From positions 141,037-205,036 of the forward strand of contig SVJB01000001.1 in NCBI GenBank assembly GCA_015069185.1: 64,000 bases of DNA, in the 5' to 3' direction. This document shows positions 53,111 to 63,841 of the stretch, piece by piece; positions within the stretch are counted from its first letter, which is position 1, and every line of letters begins with the position of its first letter. The notes below the pieces were generated by a model. The model saw only the letters and a list, made by a program, of their open reading frames with translations, was not told where the DNA came from and ran no database searches. The translations under genes were made by a program, and so were the position numbers. The stretch comes from Oscillospiraceae bacterium. GTDB lineage: Bacteria > Bacillota > Clostridia > UBA1212 > UBA1255.

Positions 53111-54899
53111 AATAAGAAACTTTTGTATTATAGCTCATATTGATCACGGTAAGTCCACACTTGCAGACAGAATTCTGCAGGAAACTGGTGTGCTTACTGA
53201 TCGTGAGATGGAAGAACAAGTTCTTGATAATATGGATATAGAACGTGAACGTGGCATAACTATCAAGGCTCAGTCTGTTAGATTAAATTATAAAGCTGAT
53301 GATGGTAATGAGTATATTTTCAACTTAATAGATACTCCCGGTCATGTTGACTTTAACTATGAAGTATCCCGTACCTTGGCAGCTTGTGAAGGCGCAATCT
53401 TAGTTGTAGATAGTTCGCAAGGTATTGAGGCACAAACGCTTGCTAATGTATATCAAGCAATAGATAACAATCTTGAGATTGTTCCTGTAATCAATAAAAT
53501 TGATTTACCGTCTGCAAGACCTGATGAGGTCAAGAAAGAAATAGAGGATATTATTGGTTTGCCTTGTGATGATGCACCTTTGGTGTCTGCAAAGGTAGGT
53601 ATTGGCATACATGATGTGTTAGAGGCTATTGTTAATAAGATTCCTGCTCCGACTGCCACTCCGGGTAGCCCTTGTCGTGCGCTTATATTCGATTCCTTTT
53701 ACGATGCTTACAAAGGCGTTATTGTGTATTGTCGTGTTATGGATGGATCTATTAAGAAAGGTGATACAATCCGTTTTATGGCAACTGGAAAAGAATATAC
53801 TGTTACTGAAGTTGGTTGGTTTAAGCCGGGAATTACTGTACAATCAAAAGAAATTTCAGCAGGTGAAGTTGGATATATCGCTGCAGCAATAAAAAACATT
53901 ACAGATGCAACTGTAGGTGATACTGTTACATTGGCTGATAATCCTGCCACTGAAGCATTACCGGGATATCAAGAAGTACAATCTATGGTATATTGCGGTT
54001 TCTATCCTATAGATGGTTCTGATTATGAAAATCTTCGCGATGCACTTTTTAAGCTTCAGCTTAATGATGCAGCTCTTACATTTGAACCGGAAACATCTCA
54101 AGCTCTGGGATTTGGATTCCGATGCGGATTTCTGGGTTTGCTTCACTTAGAGATCATACAAGAAAGATTATCAAGAGAATACGACATTGAGTTAATTACA
54201 ACTACACCTAGTGTTATTTATCATATTTATAAGAATGATGGTTCTATGGAGACTCTTGATAATCCTACAAATATGCCAAATCCTTCAGAGATACTTCGGA
54301 TAGAAGAACCAATTGTAAAAGCTTCTATCATGACACCTACAGAATATGTAGGTAATATTATGGAACTTACTACTGAGCGAAGAGGAATATTCATAAATAT
54401 GGATTATCTTGAGGAGAAGAGAGTTGTTATGACATACGAGCTTCCGCTTAATGAGGTAATATATGATTTCTTTGACGCTCTAAAATCTCGTACAAGAGGA
54501 TATGCATCTTTGAACTATGAGCTTATTGGTTATAAACCGTCAAAGCTTGTTAAATTAGATATTGTAATGAACAATGAGCTTATAGATGCACTGTCTTTTA
54601 TCGTTCATGAAGAAAAAGCTTATACCAGAGGACGTAAAATTGCAGCTAAGCTTAAAGAATCTATTCCGAGACATCAGTTTGAGATTCCAATTCAGGCATG
54701 TATCGGTGGTAAGATTATTGCACGTGAAACAGTCAAGGCATACCGCAAGGACGTGCTTGCCAAATGTTATGGCGGCGATATTACCCGTAAGAAGAAGCTC
54801 CTTGAGAAGCAGAAAGAAGGTAAGAAACGTATGCGTGAATTTGGTAGCGTAGAGGTACCGCAGGAAGCTTTCTTAAGTGTTCTTAAGCTTGATGATTAA
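53103..54899 (+). CDS. lepA: Elongation factor 4
   Basis: [39 protein letters not shown]-terminal [43 protein letters not shown]. Confidence 0.98.
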   Translation: MDKIRNFCIIAHIDHGKSTLADRILQETGVLTDREMEEQVLDNMDIERERGITIKAQSVRLNYKADDGNEYIFNLIDTPGHVDFNYEVSRTLAACEGAILVVDSSQGIEAQTLANVYQAIDNNLEIVPVINKIDLPSARPDEVKKEIEDIIGLPCDDAPLVSAKVGIGIHDVLEAIVNKIPAPTATPGSPCRALIFDSFYDAYKGVIVYCRVMDGSIKKGDTIRFMATGKEYTVTEVGWFKPGITVQSKEISAGEVGYIAAAIKNITDATVGDTVTLADNPATEALPGYQEVQSMVYCGFYPIDGSDYENLRDALFKLQLNDAALTFEPETSQALGFGFRCGFLGLLHLEIIQERLSREYDIELITTTPSVIYHIYKNDGSMETLDNPTNMPNPSEILRIEEPIVKASIMTPTEYVGNIMELTTERRGIFINMDYLEEKRVVMTYELPLNEVIYDFFDALKSRTRGYASLNYELIGYKPSKLVKLDIVMNNELIDALSFIVHEEKAYTRGRKIAAKLKESIPRHQFEIPIQACIGGKIIARETVKAYRKDVLAKCYGGDITRKKKLLEKQKEGKKRMREFGSVEVPQEAFLSVLKLDD

Positions 54900-54900
54900 A

Positions 54901-56025
54901 ATGAAAAAAGCAGGTCTTTATATCCACATACCATTTTGTATCAGAAAATGTTTTTACTGTGATTTTAGTTCTTTTTCTGATAAATATCAGTATGTGGATA
55001 TTTACTTTGAGAATCTATTAAATGAATTGAAATTTATATTAAATAAGTATCCTGATGTTTACTTTGATACGGTATATATAGGCGGTGGCACACCATCTTC
55101 TGTTGATTCAAAATACATTTGTAAGCTTGTTGATGCATTTTTACCAAGATTATTAACTGGCAGCGAAGTAACAATTGAAGCGAATCCGGCAACTGTTGAT
55201 ATAAAGAAACTACAGGACTATCTATCATGTGGTATTAATCGTATTAGCATAGGCGTGCAAAGCTTCAAAGATGATACATTAAAATCTCTGGGTAGAATTC
55301 ATAACAGAAGCCAGGCAATAGATACGATTAATTTAGCTAAAAGTGTAGGCTTTAATAATATAAATATCGATTTAATATATGGCATTCCCACCATAAATAA
55401 TACCACCCCACAAACAGTTGAAGATTGGGAAGATACACTTAAAACAGCTCTTAGCCTGGATGTTGATCATATTTCTGCATATTCATTAATTATTGAAGAA
55501 GGTACCAAGATATATGATTGGGGAACAGAATATATAGAGGACGAAATCGACAGAGAAATGTTCTATAAGTGCAAATCAATGCTGGAAGAAAAGGGATATA
55601 TGCAATATGAAATATCAAATTTTTCAAAGCCAGGATTTGAATCACGACATAATCTTAAATATTGGAATTGTGATGATTATATCGGTGTCGGTCTAGCTGC
55701 AGCTTCTTGTATTGACGGTGTAAGATATAAGAATACAGAAGATTTTTCACAATACAACAAAGGAAAATATTGCAACGAACAAGAAACTATTGTTTTATCT
55801 CGTGAAGATCAAATGAATGAATTTATGATGCTTGGCTTCAGAAAAATTAAAGGACCTGCTCCTGAACATTTTCGTTATAAATTTAATTCTGAATATGAAG
55901 AAATTTTCGGTGAAAAATTAACTTTATTAGTAAGTAAAAAACTTATAAAAAAGGAAAAAAACAGATATTTTTTAACTAAAAAAGGTTTGGATTTTGCTAA
56001 TATTGTTTTTAGGGAGTTTATATAA
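54901..56025 (+). CDS. hemW: Coproporphyrinogen III oxidase-like radical SAM protein HemW
   Basis: GLYIHIPFCIRKCFYCDFSSF (CxxxCxxC), YIGGGTPSSVD, ISIGVQSFKDDTLKSLGRIH. Start moved from 54877 to 54901. Confidence 0.94.
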   Translation: MKKAGLYIHIPFCIRKCFYCDFSSFSDKYQYVDIYFENLLNELKFILNKYPDVYFDTVYIGGGTPSSVDSKYICKLVDAFLPRLLTGSEVTIEANPATVDIKKLQDYLSCGINRISIGVQSFKDDTLKSLGRIHNRSQAIDTINLAKSVGFNNINIDLIYGIPTINNTTPQTVEDWEDTLKTALSLDVDHISAYSLIIEEGTKIYDWGTEYIEDEIDREMFYKCKSMLEEKGYMQYEISNFSKPGFESRHNLKYWNCDDYIGVGLAAASCIDGVRYKNTEDFSQYNKGKYCNEQETIVLSREDQMNEFMMLGFRKIKGPAPEHFRYKFNSEYEEIFGEKLTLLVSKKLIKKEKNRYFLTKKGLDFANIVFREFI

Positions 56026-56045
56026 ATATCTGCGGTTATTTCGAT

Positions 56046-56074
56046 TTGACGCATCTGACAATGTATGGTATCAT
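56046..56074 (+). promoter_or_regulatory. Promoter of the lipoprotein cluster
   Basis: TTGACG-N17-TATCAT with extended TGG immediately before the -10. Confidence 0.75.
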
Positions 56075-56118
56075 AAAACGATTGAGGGCAACTCAAATAA
56101 ATTAAAAGGTGACCAGTA

Positions 56119-58950
56119 ATGAAAACATTTAAGAGAACAGTTACACTACTTTTGGCATTATGTATGATCACAGCACTTATGGTTGGTATAGTTGGATGTG
56201 ACAATGGAAACACTCCTGATTCAAACATCACACCGGCTCCTTCTGAGGGACCAGGAAGTAGTGAGAATGGTACATATAATATTAGTGTCAAGTCTTTTGC
56301 AGGAATGGTATTGTCTGATATAGACGTATATGTATATGCAGATAATTCACTTACTGATTTAAAAACCTTAGGAAAGACAGATGCTAATGGATATGTAAGC
56401 TTTGACCTCCCAAAGAATGATAATTATGCAATAGAGCTCAGAGGACTACCTAAGGGATATAATGTTGAGCCTTATTATTCTTTCACAGGAAACACTGCAT
56501 TAATTACATTGTCTACTTCTGTTGTGAAGGAAGAATTACCGGGAAATACTTTATTAAAAGCCGGTGATGTTATGTATGACTTTACATTTACAACTCCCGG
56601 TGGAGAAAAGATCAATCTTGCTGAAATATTAAAAGAAAAAGACGCTGTACTACTTAATTTCTGGTATGTAAATTGTCCTGCTTGTGTTCTTGAATTCCCA
56701 TATATGCAAGAGGCATACGAAATGTACGGTGATGATATAGAGATTGTTGCCGTGTCACCGATGGATGCTGACCATGATATTACAAAATTCCAGAACGATA
56801 ATAAGCTTACATTTAAAATGGCCTCTTGTTCATTTTCTTGGCCGACTGCATTTTCTGTAACAGGCTATCCGACTTCAGTACTTATTGACAAATATGGAAT
56901 GATTTGTCTTGTTGAGGTAGGCGCATTAACAAGTTTGAGGCCTTTTACATCAATGTTTGATCATTTTACTGCTGATGATTATAAACAGAAAATTTGTACA
57001 AGTATTGACGATCTTATAACAAAGATTAAACCCAATAAAGAAATGGATACATCTGAGAATATTGGAAATGCCATCAACAGTGGTTCGATTAATGTTACAT
57101 ATCGTCCGGAAACAGAGAGCTCTAACGCAGAGTATGCATGGCCTTTTATAATCGATGAGAAATATGGCAGAAAATGTATCTATGCATCTAATAAAGGTAT
57201 TGAGGATTCATATGCAGCCATTTATGCTGATATCGAATTAAAGAAAGGACAGGCAATCGGATTTGATTATATTATATCTAGTGAAGCATATTCTGATATA
57301 ATGTTTGTTATCGTTCAAAAGGATGATATTTATTCCATTTCAGGTCTTAAAGAAGCCGAGGGTTGGAAGTCTTGTTATCCTTGGGTTGCTCTGGAGGATG
57401 GTACATATGAGCTTGCACTTGTATTCTCTAAAGACAGTGATACAAACGAAGGTGATGATACCGTATACATTTCCAATATGCGTGTAATAGATGCAAAAAA
57501 CATTGATAGTGACGCATATATTTCAAGAAATGCGGCTACCGAAAAAGATGGTACTTTTGAATATGCTGATATAGTCTTTAATTCAAATGATGGTTACTAT
57601 CATGTTGGTTCAGAAAACGGCCCACTTCTTCTGGTTGATCTTATGAATTTAACATTATTTAATGAAGAGAAATCAATATTTGATTTAACATATGAGGATG
57701 ATGCCACCATTAACGGAGTGAAAATATATGAGGCAATGATTAATTATTTCTCATATGCATCAAATTCATCTCTCAATGGAGTATGTACCGTAAATGGTGA
57801 ATTGGCAGAATTCCTTAAAGAAGTTGCTAATATATATGGTTTTGATAATAATGAAAAAGAATGGCTCAAAGCCTGCCGTTATTATCAATACTATGGACCT
57901 ATTGAAGGCAAACAACTTGTAGACCCGATTCAAGGACTTGCTACGTTCTCAGCCACAACAGTTGTAGAAGGCAAAGATAATCCTGATAACTACTTCTATT
58001 ATGATAGAGTAATAATCCCGCGTGGTGTTCTTAAGAAATTTGTTCCGACAAAAACAGGTGTGTATAGAATTACATCCAAAAGTACGTCTATCCAAGGTGT
58101 TAATGGCTGGATATTTAACGAACAAGGTGAGATTATTTATACATATGAACATTTTGAGAGATTATATGAAGATACCCTTAATGTGTCGATGGTTTACTTT
58201 ATGGAGGCCGGAAAATCGTATTATATCGATATAGCATTCTGGGATGTTTATGAAGTTGGTTCAATTTATTTTGATATTGAATACATTGGAAGAACTTTTG
58301 ATTTATTCCAGGTTTGTTCTCCGGGATATTATACATATGATACTGATGCAACAGGGGAAGCTATGTATGAAACAATAAGCGGTGGTATCAAAGCTGTATT
58401 AGGAAATGATGGATATTACTATCATGACTTGGGTAAGGATGAAAATGGAAATCAGATTTATGGAAGTAAGATTTATGCTGATTTTACAGGCCTCACTGTT
58501 ATGAGCCATCCGATAGCATCTGTAACGGTTAATGGAAAAACAGAAAAAGGTATTATCGATCTTGGCGGATTTGATTTTAGTAAATCAGAGGGCGATCAAG
58601 AGATACTTACTTATTTGGCAAATCGTAACAATGATGTTGAAGCTACCAAATCATATTTAAAAGAGCTTTGGGGAGAGCAATATGAGACATATGCTGCTCA
58701 ATATAAAATTGATGAAGTTTTTGCAGGTAAATATCATGGCGCCGGTTCAGATTGTACTGAAGCTATGAAAAAATATTTGTCCAAGATAATTGAAAATGGA
58801 AAAGATGAACTTATCGGTTGTGTTGCAGTTGATGAAGAACTTGCTGAAATGTTACAAATGTTGGCAGATAAATATGTTAACCCGATGGATTACAGTGTAG
58901 AATTTGGTTGGCTCAAGCTTTGTTATTATTATGAATATCTAGGAGCATAA
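56119..58950 (+). CDS. Lipoprotein P1: Ig/SdrD-B-like domain, TlpA-like thioredoxin domain (CPAC), beta-rich region, two copies of an unrecognised C-terminal module
   Basis: Lipobox IVGC; LLNFWYVNCPACVLEFPYMQEAY, cis-Pro loop GYPTSVLIDKYG; NDGYYHVGSENGPLLLVDL...WLKACRYYQYYGP and NDGYYYHDLG...WLKLCYYYEYLGA. Confidence 0.8.
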   Translation: MKTFKRTVTLLLALCMITALMVGIVGCDNGNTPDSNITPAPSEGPGSSENGTYNISVKSFAGMVLSDIDVYVYADNSLTDLKTLGKTDANGYVSFDLPKNDNYAIELRGLPKGYNVEPYYSFTGNTALITLSTSVVKEELPGNTLLKAGDVMYDFTFTTPGGEKINLAEILKEKDAVLLNFWYVNCPACVLEFPYMQEAYEMYGDDIEIVAVSPMDADHDITKFQNDNKLTFKMASCSFSWPTAFSVTGYPTSVLIDKYGMICLVEVGALTSLRPFTSMFDHFTADDYKQKICTSIDDLITKIKPNKEMDTSENIGNAINSGSINVTYRPETESSNAEYAWPFIIDEKYGRKCIYASNKGIEDSYAAIYADIELKKGQAIGFDYIISSEAYSDIMFVIVQKDDIYSISGLKEAEGWKSCYPWVALEDGTYELALVFSKDSDTNEGDDTVYISNMRVIDAKNIDSDAYISRNAATEKDGTFEYADIVFNSNDGYYHVGSENGPLLLVDLMNLTLFNEEKSIFDLTYEDDATINGVKIYEAMINYFSYASNSSLNGVCTVNGELAEFLKEVANIYGFDNNEKEWLKACRYYQYYGPIEGKQLVDPIQGLATFSATTVVEGKDNPDNYFYYDRVIIPRGVLKKFVPTKTGVYRITSKSTSIQGVNGWIFNEQGEIIYTYEHFERLYEDTLNVSMVYFMEAGKSYYIDIAFWDVYEVGSIYFDIEYIGRTFDLFQVCSPGYYTYDTDATGEAMYETISGGIKAVLGNDGYYYHDLGKDENGNQIYGSKIYADFTGLTVMSHPIASVTVNGKTEKGIIDLGGFDFSKSEGDQEILTYLANRNNDVEATKSYLKELWGEQYETYAAQYKIDEVFAGKYHGAGSDCTEAMKKYLSKIIENGKDELIGCVAVDEELAEMLQMLADKYVNPMDYSVEFGWLKLCYYYEYLGA

Positions 58951-58970
58951 GAATATTAAGGAGAATTTTA

Positions 58971-60251
58971 ATGAAAAAGACTATTTTAGGTAAATTATTT
59001 ACTTTTGCTGCGTTGCTTTTATGCTGCGCAGCGTTTTTATGTTCTTGTGGGGGGAATGATGACAATACTCCTACTCCCGAACCAACATCAGTAAACGCAG
59101 ACTACACAGTAAATGTTGTTGATGCAACAGGCAAGCCTGTAACTGATGGTGTTGTTGTTAAATTTTTACAGGATGGAAAGCAAATTTCCATGCAGATTGT
59201 AAATGAAAACGGAAGTGTTACTAAAAACATGCTTCGTGGCAATTATGATGTTGAATTATTATTCACAGCTGGAGAAGAGAGTTTTTATTACAACAAAGAA
59301 AATAATAAATTATCAGCAGAACGGACCTCTCTGGAAATACTTGTAGCGAATCGTATATCGGGAGAAGTTCGTGAACTTGGTGTGGGTGATAAGAGATATT
59401 CTGCATACTCAGTATCTGAAGGTGGCACTTATACTACTTTAGATAAAGGAAATAGAAACTACTTTTTATTCTGTCCGGATAAGCCTGGTCAGTATAAATT
59501 TTACCTAAAAGCCGGGGAAGGAACTATAGGATATTATGGATCTCCTCATTTTGTTCAGTCAGACAATGTTGCTGAAACAAAAGATGATGTTTCTTTTTCG
59601 ATGAATATATATGGATCAATGATTAGTTCTCAAGGTGGCGGCACAGTTGAAGTTGTAATTGGTATTGATCCGTCAGAGAATACCAATGATTGTATAATTT
59701 GCATCGAACGTATAGGCGATCCTGAACTTTCTTATGATAATGAACCTTTTGATATTTATAATCCGACAGTTTCATTAAATAAATATACTTTGCCTGCGGA
59801 TGCTGAATTGAAACAATTTGACTTAACTGCTTCAACTGATAATTATAATCTGGTTTTGAATGAAAACGATGGATTTTATCATCTCGGTAGTAAAGATGGC
59901 CCTTTAGTTTTAGTTAGTTTGACAGAGAAAAATGATTATCTCGCCTCATTTAAGACAATTCTTGAAACATCAGGAGTTGTTAGATATTTCTTTGATGAAG
60001 AAGGAAATTTCTTAAAAAAAGAGTCATATTCAGAATGTTTACTTAAATATATAGAAAACGCTGATACGGATAAAGGTGTTTATCCGTTAACAGCAGATCT
60101 TATGTATATAATTCAGCAACGTGGTGATTATGTTGGGTGGTTTGATTCTGAACGTGATTTGTACTTATTTAAAGATACTAATGGAATAAATATTCCTGGC
60201 ATCAACAAGGAAATTTCATGGTTATTTATGTGTTGTTACATTGAAGCATAA
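58971..60251 (+). CDS. Lipoprotein P2: Ig-like domain, beta-rich region, unrecognised C-terminal module; no thioredoxin domain
   Basis: Lipobox LCSC; DYTVNVVDATGKPVTDGVVVKFLQDGKQ; NDGFYHLGSKDGPLVLVSL...ISWLFMCCYIEA. Confidence 0.8.
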   Translation: MKKTILGKLFTFAALLLCCAAFLCSCGGNDDNTPTPEPTSVNADYTVNVVDATGKPVTDGVVVKFLQDGKQISMQIVNENGSVTKNMLRGNYDVELLFTAGEESFYYNKENNKLSAERTSLEILVANRISGEVRELGVGDKRYSAYSVSEGGTYTTLDKGNRNYFLFCPDKPGQYKFYLKAGEGTIGYYGSPHFVQSDNVAETKDDVSFSMNIYGSMISSQGGGTVEVVIGIDPSENTNDCIICIERIGDPELSYDNEPFDIYNPTVSLNKYTLPADAELKQFDLTASTDNYNLVLNENDGFYHLGSKDGPLVLVSLTEKNDYLASFKTILETSGVVRYFFDEEGNFLKKESYSECLLKYIENADTDKGVYPLTADLMYIIQQRGDYVGWFDSERDLYLFKDTNGINIPGINKEISWLFMCCYIEA

Positions 60252-60254
60252 GGG

Positions 60255-63197
60255 ATGATAATAATGTTAATTAAAAAATATTTTAAATATTTTATAGTTG
60301 TTGCAATTGTTATAATTTGTATTTTAGGTGTTGCTTGTGAAAAATCAGATGATAATTTAAAGCCATCTGCCGTTCCATCAGCTTCGCCAGAAACAGGCAC
60401 ACCGCAAAATTATACAATTACTATAAAGACAGAAGGTGGTATGCCGCTACCAGATATAGATGTTTATGTTTATACAGATAGCTCCATGACGGAGATTGTC
60501 TGGGCAGAAAAAACAGATTCAGATGGAAAAATGCAATTCAGTGATTCTATTACTGGCGATGCTGTTGTAGTTTTAAAAAAAGTTCCAATTGGATATTCGT
60601 ATGAAGATACATATAAAATTACGTCAACAGAATTTGTGATAGCATTAAAAACAAATATTGTTGAAGCCGATATACAATCCAGTTCTTTTAAGCCAGGACA
60701 AATAATACCCGATTTTGTTTTCACAGATTCTGAAAATAATACATATAAGGTTTCGGACATTCTCAAAGAAAAGAAAGCACTTGTACTAAATTTCTGGTAT
60801 GCTGCCTGCAAACCTTGTGAGATGGAATTTCCTTATATGGATGCTGCATACAGTCAGTTTTCCGATAAACTTTCATTATTTGCAATGAATCCTGTTGACA
60901 CATCCAATCAAATTGTTCAGCAGTTTAAGACGGATAACAATTTAACAATTCCAATGGGCGTTTGTAGCAATCAGTGGGAAAAGGCATTGCCGATTACTTC
61001 TTATCCTACAACTGTTATTATTGATAGATATGGAATGATCAGCTATATTCACAATGGATATATTACAAGTACAGAAGTATTTGAGAACATATTTGCATAT
61101 TATACATCAGATGAATATATCCAAAAGATTATAACTGATATAGAAGAAATTACTCCTGTAGAGGAAGAGCTGGGTACCGCAGGTAATCCTTATGAATTTG
61201 GTGGTGTGACAGAATTTGAGGTTGAAGTTCCTGCAGGCAAGACTGTTTACTGTGATGTATATAAAGTTTCAGGCATGATTATGGAGATTAATAGTGAAAA
61301 TATTAGTCTTAAGTATCAGAATGAGATATATACTCCAAATAATGGTAAGATTTCTTTTGTAGTTACATCAGCAGATACTTTTACTCCTGTACAATTAGAA
61401 ATTACAAATACTTCAAATTCCGATGAGACTTATAAGTTTTCTTTTAAAAGTATTGAAGGAACTCCTGAAAATCCGTATAAATTTGAGCTTGGAGAGTTTA
61501 CAACTAATACTGATGCAGGAGACAGTCAAGGAAAGTATTATACATATACTGCTACAGCAGATGGTACAATTAAAATTACATGTAAATCTGTAACATCAGG
61601 TATTTCATATGAATATGTGTTATATAATCTTAATTCATATGCCTACAACACAATGTCAACTGATGGTGTAGAAGAAAATGGTTTGATGACAGTATCTGTA
61701 AAAGTAAAGAAAGATGATATTATACAAATTTCTTTGGCAGTATTACCGGATGGAACTAATAATATAGCCGCAGGTAGTTTTGTTTCTGTTGCTGAATTTA
61801 TTGAAGGTAACGATGATAACAATACAGAAGTAAAGCCCGAGAAAATTACATATAAAATCACTGTAACCGATAATAAAGGAAACAAATTAAAGAATGTAAA
61901 TGTTTCTTTTATAGCAGGCTCTGATATTACAAAGTTAACAACAAATTCAAATGGTGAAGCATCAATTGAATTTGAAGAAGGCGACTATAGTTTTAAAATA
62001 ACTATTCCTGATGGTTATGAAGCTGATAAAACATCTTTTGATGTTTCAAAAGAAAAGAACCAGATAACTGTAACGATAAATAAGAAAGTTATTGTTGAAA
62101 ATGTTACAAAGAATTATGTAGTACGCATTATTGATGTTAATGGTAAGCCTATTACAGGTATAACTGTTAAGTTTTTACAAGAAAATGTTATAAAAGCTAC
62201 AAAACAGACAGATAATAATGGTAAAGCAACAGAATCGTTAATTAGCGGAGAATATACTGTTAGTCTGGAAGGAATACCGGAAGGCATGTTCTACAATAAT
62301 GGTATGGCTGTTTTATCAAACGAAAAAACAGAAACAACATTTGTGATCGCACCTAAAGTTTCAGAGGAATTTACAGAATTATATGTGGGTAATGCAAATA
62401 TAATTACTACGAATTCTGTTTATGTTGATCTACCTTCAGATGAAATGAATTATTTTATTTTCACACCGGAGGCTTCAGGATTATATAGAATTACACTATC
62501 CAATACATATGCACAGCTTAGTTATTGGGGTGGTAATGAGTTTTATATTGCGAATATAACTGAAACTACTGATATGAATAATAATTCTTTTACTTTAAAT
62601 GTTAAAGAAGGAAATCTTGGTATATGTTGTATACTAGGTGCAGTAGGTGATTTAGGTGCTATATTGACTGTTGAACGTACAGGTGATGCACTTCTTGATA
62701 TTAGTGATATTGATTATATTATTTATACTCCATCAGAAACACCTACAAAAATCACAATAAATGGCTCTCCTAAATTAACTTTTGTTGATATTACAGGAGC
62801 TACAAATGATTATAAACTTTATTATAATGAGACTGATGGTTATTATCATATAGGCTCTGAAAATGGACCGGTGGCATATGTTTCTTTTGGAGAATCTACA
62901 CCCTATATCTCATATAAAAAATTACTGGAGACTACGGGTGTCAAATCGTTTATATATGATAAGAATGGCAATCTCGTGAAAAAAGAGGATTATACAAATT
63001 GTATAATTGACTATGTTTCATGTGCTGATGAAACAACAGGAATATATCAGCTTGATCAGGATTTGATTTATATTTTATCAAATCATATTGATTATATGGG
63101 TTGGTGTGATTCATCTGATGCGGCATATTTATTTAGTAGTATTGATAATGTGAATGATGAAATATCATGGATGTTTTTGATTTGTTATATTCAATAA
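60255..63197 (+). CDS. Lipoprotein P3: Ig-like, TlpA-like thioredoxin domain (CKPC), further beta and Ig-like domains, C-terminal half paralogous to P2
   Basis: Lipobox GVAC; LVLNFWYAACKPCEMEFPYMDAAY, SYPTTVIIDRYG; NYVVRIIDVNGKPITGITVKFLQEN; TDGYYHIGSENGPVAYVSF...ISWMFLICYIQ. Confidence 0.8.
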   Translation: MIIMLIKKYFKYFIVVAIVIICILGVACEKSDDNLKPSAVPSASPETGTPQNYTITIKTEGGMPLPDIDVYVYTDSSMTEIVWAEKTDSDGKMQFSDSITGDAVVVLKKVPIGYSYEDTYKITSTEFVIALKTNIVEADIQSSSFKPGQIIPDFVFTDSENNTYKVSDILKEKKALVLNFWYAACKPCEMEFPYMDAAYSQFSDKLSLFAMNPVDTSNQIVQQFKTDNNLTIPMGVCSNQWEKALPITSYPTTVIIDRYGMISYIHNGYITSTEVFENIFAYYTSDEYIQKIITDIEEITPVEEELGTAGNPYEFGGVTEFEVEVPAGKTVYCDVYKVSGMIMEINSENISLKYQNEIYTPNNGKISFVVTSADTFTPVQLEITNTSNSDETYKFSFKSIEGTPENPYKFELGEFTTNTDAGDSQGKYYTYTATADGTIKITCKSVTSGISYEYVLYNLNSYAYNTMSTDGVEENGLMTVSVKVKKDDIIQISLAVLPDGTNNIAAGSFVSVAEFIEGNDDNNTEVKPEKITYKITVTDNKGNKLKNVNVSFIAGSDITKLTTNSNGEASIEFEEGDYSFKITIPDGYEADKTSFDVSKEKNQITVTINKKVIVENVTKNYVVRIIDVNGKPITGITVKFLQENVIKATKQTDNNGKATESLISGEYTVSLEGIPEGMFYNNGMAVLSNEKTETTFVIAPKVSEEFTELYVGNANIITTNSVYVDLPSDEMNYFIFTPEASGLYRITLSNTYAQLSYWGGNEFYIANITETTDMNNNSFTLNVKEGNLGICCILGAVGDLGAILTVERTGDALLDISDIDYIIYTPSETPTKITINGSPKLTFVDITGATNDYKLYYNETDGYYHIGSENGPVAYVSFGESTPYISYKKLLETTGVKSFIYDKNGNLVKKEDYTNCIIDYVSCADETTGIYQLDQDLIYILSNHIDYMGWCDSSDAAYLFSSIDNVNDEISWMFLICYIQ

Positions 63198-63213
63198 AGA
63201 AAGAGGTATTATA

Positions 63214-63633
63214 ATGAGAAATTGTAAATTATTAATTGTATTAATAATAGTTTTAGGTGTTATTATGATGTTTGGCTGTGGCAGTGAGAACAATCCAACT
63301 GCTACAAGTACTCCTTCTGCTAATGAACCGACACCGGAAGCATCACCAACAATTGCACCAACAGAAGAGCCTTTAACTGATGGTTATAAAGTAACAGTTG
63401 TTGATGAGACAGGTAAGGGATTAGAAAATGTATTTGTTCAACTCTGTAAAGATACTTGTGTTCCATCAAAAACCGATAGCAAGGGAGTTGCTACATTTAA
63501 TTTACCTGAAGATGAATACAAAGTAGCTATTCTACAGATGCCAGAAGGATATACATATTCCGGAGATGAAACAGAGTTCTATTTTGAATCAGGTTCAAAA
63601 GAAATGACTATAGTTCTTAAAGCGGCTGAATGA
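63214..63633 (+). CDS. Lipoprotein P4: small, single Ig/SdrD-B-like domain with CKDTC motif
   Basis: Lipobox MFGC; Pro/Thr/Ser-rich linker; YKVTVVDETGKGLENVFVQLCKDTCVPSKTDSKGVATFNLPEDEYKVAILQMPEGYTY. Confidence 0.8.
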   Translation: MRNCKLLIVLIIVLGVIMMFGCGSENNPTATSTPSANEPTPEASPTIAPTEEPLTDGYKVTVVDETGKGLENVFVQLCKDTCVPSKTDSKGVATFNLPEDEYKVAILQMPEGYTYSGDETEFYFESGSKEMTIVLKAAE

Positions 63634-63705
63634 TATTTGTGATAAATAAAAACTGCGGAAAATTCTCTCTGCATTCTTAGCGGAGAAATAGGCGGGCACA
63701 AAACT

Positions 63706-63733
63706 TCGGCAGAGAACTTGTTTTCTCTGCCGA
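63706..63733. repeat. Hairpin: perfect 11-bp inverted repeat
   Basis: TCGGCAGAGAA-cttgtt-TTCTCTGCCGA. Confidence 0.85.
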
Positions 63734-63757
63734 TATGTGTTGTAATGGAGTTAATAG

Positions 63758-63784
63758 AAAGGCTCCCTCCCGGAGGGAGCCTTT
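63758..63784. repeat. Hairpin: perfect 12-bp inverted repeat
   Basis: AAAGGCTCCCTC-ccg-GAGGGAGCCTTT. Confidence 0.9.
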
Positions 63785-63803
63785 GGATACACGCAACCTT
63801 AGG

Positions 63804-63841
63804 GGTATGGGCTTTGCCCTATGCCTTTGTAATACAAAGGC
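63804..63841. repeat. Two overlapping, mutually exclusive hairpins
   Basis: GGTATGGGC-ttt-GCCCtATGCC (one bulge) and GCCTTTGT-aat-ACAAAGGC share bases 63823-63825. Confidence 0.75.

Noticed and set aside
52076-56025. spoIIP-lepA-hemW overlaps as novel coupling
   Set aside because: Common gene order in spore-forming Clostridia/Bacilli.
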